Source of the DNA: Prorocentrum cordatum
Lineage: Eukaryota; Sar; Dinophyceae; Prorocentrales; Prorocentraceae
NCBI GenBank assembly: GCA_963575745.1
Contig: CAUYUJ010019898.1
Coordinates: 30,001-80,677 of the forward strand
Reading direction: 5' to 3'
Length of the DNA: 50,677 nucleotides
In this document: piece after piece, positions 49,250-50,677 of the stretch
Position numbering within the stretch: the first letter of the stretch is position 1
How the letters are laid out: every line of letters begins with the position of its first letter
Position numbers and translations under genes: made by a program
The notes under the pieces: model-generated
What the model was told of the DNA's origin: nothing
The model's input: only the letters and a program-made list of their open reading frames with translations
Database searches by the model: none

Positions 49250-50677
49250 TGCCCGCCGGAGCAGGGTCGGCGTTGCTGAGCGCCGCCTCGAAGTCCGCGT
49301 CGCCCATGGCATCGAGCCCCCCCTGGGACAAGGCGCCCATGGCCGACGAATCCTGCATGTTGAGTGAGGCTGTGTAGTACTGGTGAGTCAGGTTCTGGCG
49401 ACTGAAACCCACGCCGCCCGGCCAGGCGAAAGTTTCGCCCCGCTGCGCCAAGGCGCGGAAGTATAGAGCCGATGACATCAAGTTTTGAGCTCTGCACCTC
49501 TGCGCATGGGCGTCAAGCAGAAGAGGGGCGCCGCCACCGCCACCCGAAACCTCCCCATGATAGCGTAGCTTCTGGATGAGCTCGCGCTTCGAAAGGCCAC
49601 TACTTCCTCGTAGCTTCAAGATCTGACGAGCGCAATAGCCACCCCCACTACTACACAGAGCGAAGGAGAGGAGGGGGGGCGGAGGTCGTCGGACGAGGCA
49701 GAACGGGAGGACGTTCAGTGATAACGGGGGCGACGACTTCACTGGCCATGTTTTTGATCCGCAACCTCACTCACTCGGGGGACATCCAGCATCGACCTCG
49801 AAGCGTCAATGACCACGCACAGCCTGGCGCAGTCTGCCATCAACTGGCACTGGTCCCCGCCGAAATCGTCGAAACTGTGGCGCGCCATGCCGTGCTCTAC
49901 TAAAAAATCCATGTCCGCTCAGTTCCACGAGTCGCAATCGAAGACGCCCACGTCGACGGGGCCGCCCATCGACGCCTTCGCGTCAACCAGCGCCATGATG
50001 ATGGCCGTTCCCTTCTCGCTCGGGAAGGGCGGTTCCAGCTCCGGGCCAGGCTCGGGCGCGACGGCGAGCGCGTCGCCGGGCCCGTCGTCCAGCTGCGGAG
50101 GGACTGGGCGCAGCACCGCTGCCGAGGCTGCCGGGCTACGAGGCGCCACGCGCACGCGTGCGCCCATCCGCACGTGGTTCCACTGGCGGGTCGCGCCCAT
50201 GAGCGTCTGGAATGTCGACGCTTCGCATGGCCGCAAACAACCGAAAAGTACCGGCTCCCCGGCATGCTGTAGACGCACGCTGTCGCCGTTGCTGCTGACC
50301 ACCTCCAGCGGGGGCCACCACCATGCACGCGGTGGAGGCTGCGAGGTGCGGAACCCGCGAAGCTGTCTGGGCCTCCTGACTCAATTGCACCGTGCTGAAA
50401 TAACGTTGCGCCCCCATCTGGTCGGGGCTGATCTCCCCAGGCACGGCCGGGTCGTCTTGCATGGCCGCAATGCCGTCCACGGCAGACAATTGAACGAAAA
50501 CTACCTGGTCGCCGGACACAGCCAGTGCCCGCGCGTCCGGGGCCACGCTGTAGATGGCATCAGCGCCGAGCCCCCCCTCCAAGTAAATGGCGACGGCGCT
50601 GGCCAGCACTGGCGCTCGCGCGCGCGCCCGATCCAAAAGGTTCTGCAGCGTGGCCAAATCGGCGGCCCCCTCGTGCT
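49250..50677 (-). CDS. Unidentified split gene, 5' end beyond the right edge
   Basis: From the window edge the minus strand reads HEGAADLATLQNLLDRARAR, VLASAVAIYLEGGLGADAIY and GEISPDQMGAQRYFSTVQLS. Near 50320 the coding character moves to another frame (LEVVSSNGDSVRLQHAGEPV, EASTFQTLMGATRQWNHVRM, KGTAIIMALVDAKASMGGPV, VGVFDCDSWN) and meets a TGA at 49919. The same frame continues ADMDFLVEHGMARHSFDDFG and LCVVIDASRSMLDVPR to a GTGAGT donor. A 152-bp GT-AG intron (49623-49774) keeps phase into ILKLRGSSGLSKRELIQKLR, then QNLTHQYYTASLNMQDSSAM and GGLDAMGDADFEAALSNADP. No domain is recognised. The frame change may be a hidden intron; the TGA makes it a suspected pseudogene or recoding case. Confidence 0.5.
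49623..49774 (-). other. Inferred GT-AG intron, 152 bp
   Basis: Donor CCCCGA|GTGAGT and acceptor CTCGTCAG|ATC join two coding-like stretches in phase 0. It lacks the palindromic element found in the 10-16 kb introns, so not every short intron here derives from that family. Confidence 0.6.

Noticed and set aside
1-50677. Dinoflagellate spliced-leader relics (CCGTAGCCATTTTGGCTCAAG-type)
   Set aside because: Looked for by eye on both strands; only partial GGCTCAAGATGG matches in repeat block 1, not convincing.
1-50677. CRISPR array, tRNA or rRNA genes
   Set aside because: No repeat-spacer pattern with unique spacers and no cloverleaf or rRNA core sequence was recognised; tandem arrays here lack spacers.

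Overview
The window looks like nuclear DNA of a dinoflagellate. This is inferred from several traits together: high GC with strong GC3 bias in the recognisable exons, very abundant micro- and minisatellites, short introns with GT and GC (possibly GA) donors, a copia-type LTR retrotransposon, and an APE-RT LINE. No bacterial operon structure, rRNA, tRNA or CRISPR was recognised. No complete, confidently named host gene is present. Most host coding sequence appears as short exons or decayed fragments on both strands between repeats.

Layout. 0-2.7 kb: degenerate GGCCCAAGA-type repeats, a 60-bp tandem repeat and a ~780-bp CAT microsatellite. 2.68-9.69 kb: a complete minus-strand Ty1/copia element with apparently identical 159-bp LTRs, TG..CA termini, a GGACG target duplication, PBS and PPT. 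Its 2035-codon gag-pol frame is intact and ends in an unusual membrane segment plus SAP-like domain. It also carries an overlapping -1 frame open for 573 codons and ten copies of a 14-bp palindromic motif. 10.2-16.3 kb: the best host-gene region. It holds the last exons of a PNKP-like polynucleotide kinase (minus) and three unidentified split genes. Five copies of one palindromic repeat family (GGATCGGCGCTGG / CCAGCGCCGATCC) lie here; three fill short, phase-consistent introns almost exactly, so the family looks like introner-type, intron-generating elements. 16.3-19.9 kb: a 12-bp satellite, CTG and GA tracts, and an inverted pair of 18-bp minisatellite blocks. 20-23.2 kb: decayed minus-strand coding sequence including an RNase H-like domain. 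23.7-25.8 kb: a CAGCCT satellite followed by a 73-bp minisatellite. 26-32.3 kb: GC-rich DNA, a ~635-bp TCC tract, a 48-bp coding-like repeat and a ~205-230-bp repeat array. 32.3-37.3 kb: a conserved-looking hypothetical gene, then a minus-strand APE-RT LINE broken by an 8-bp tandem duplication and two in-frame TGA codons. 37.3-48.7 kb: repeats, a 165-bp duplication, decayed plus-strand fragments and a long CT/TA tract. 48.7-50.7 kb: a plus-strand fragment converging on a minus-strand split gene that runs off the right edge.

The genes do not form a pathway. The clearest system-level signals are the palindromic family that coincides with introns, and the copia element with its repeated hairpin motif and overlapping reading frame.
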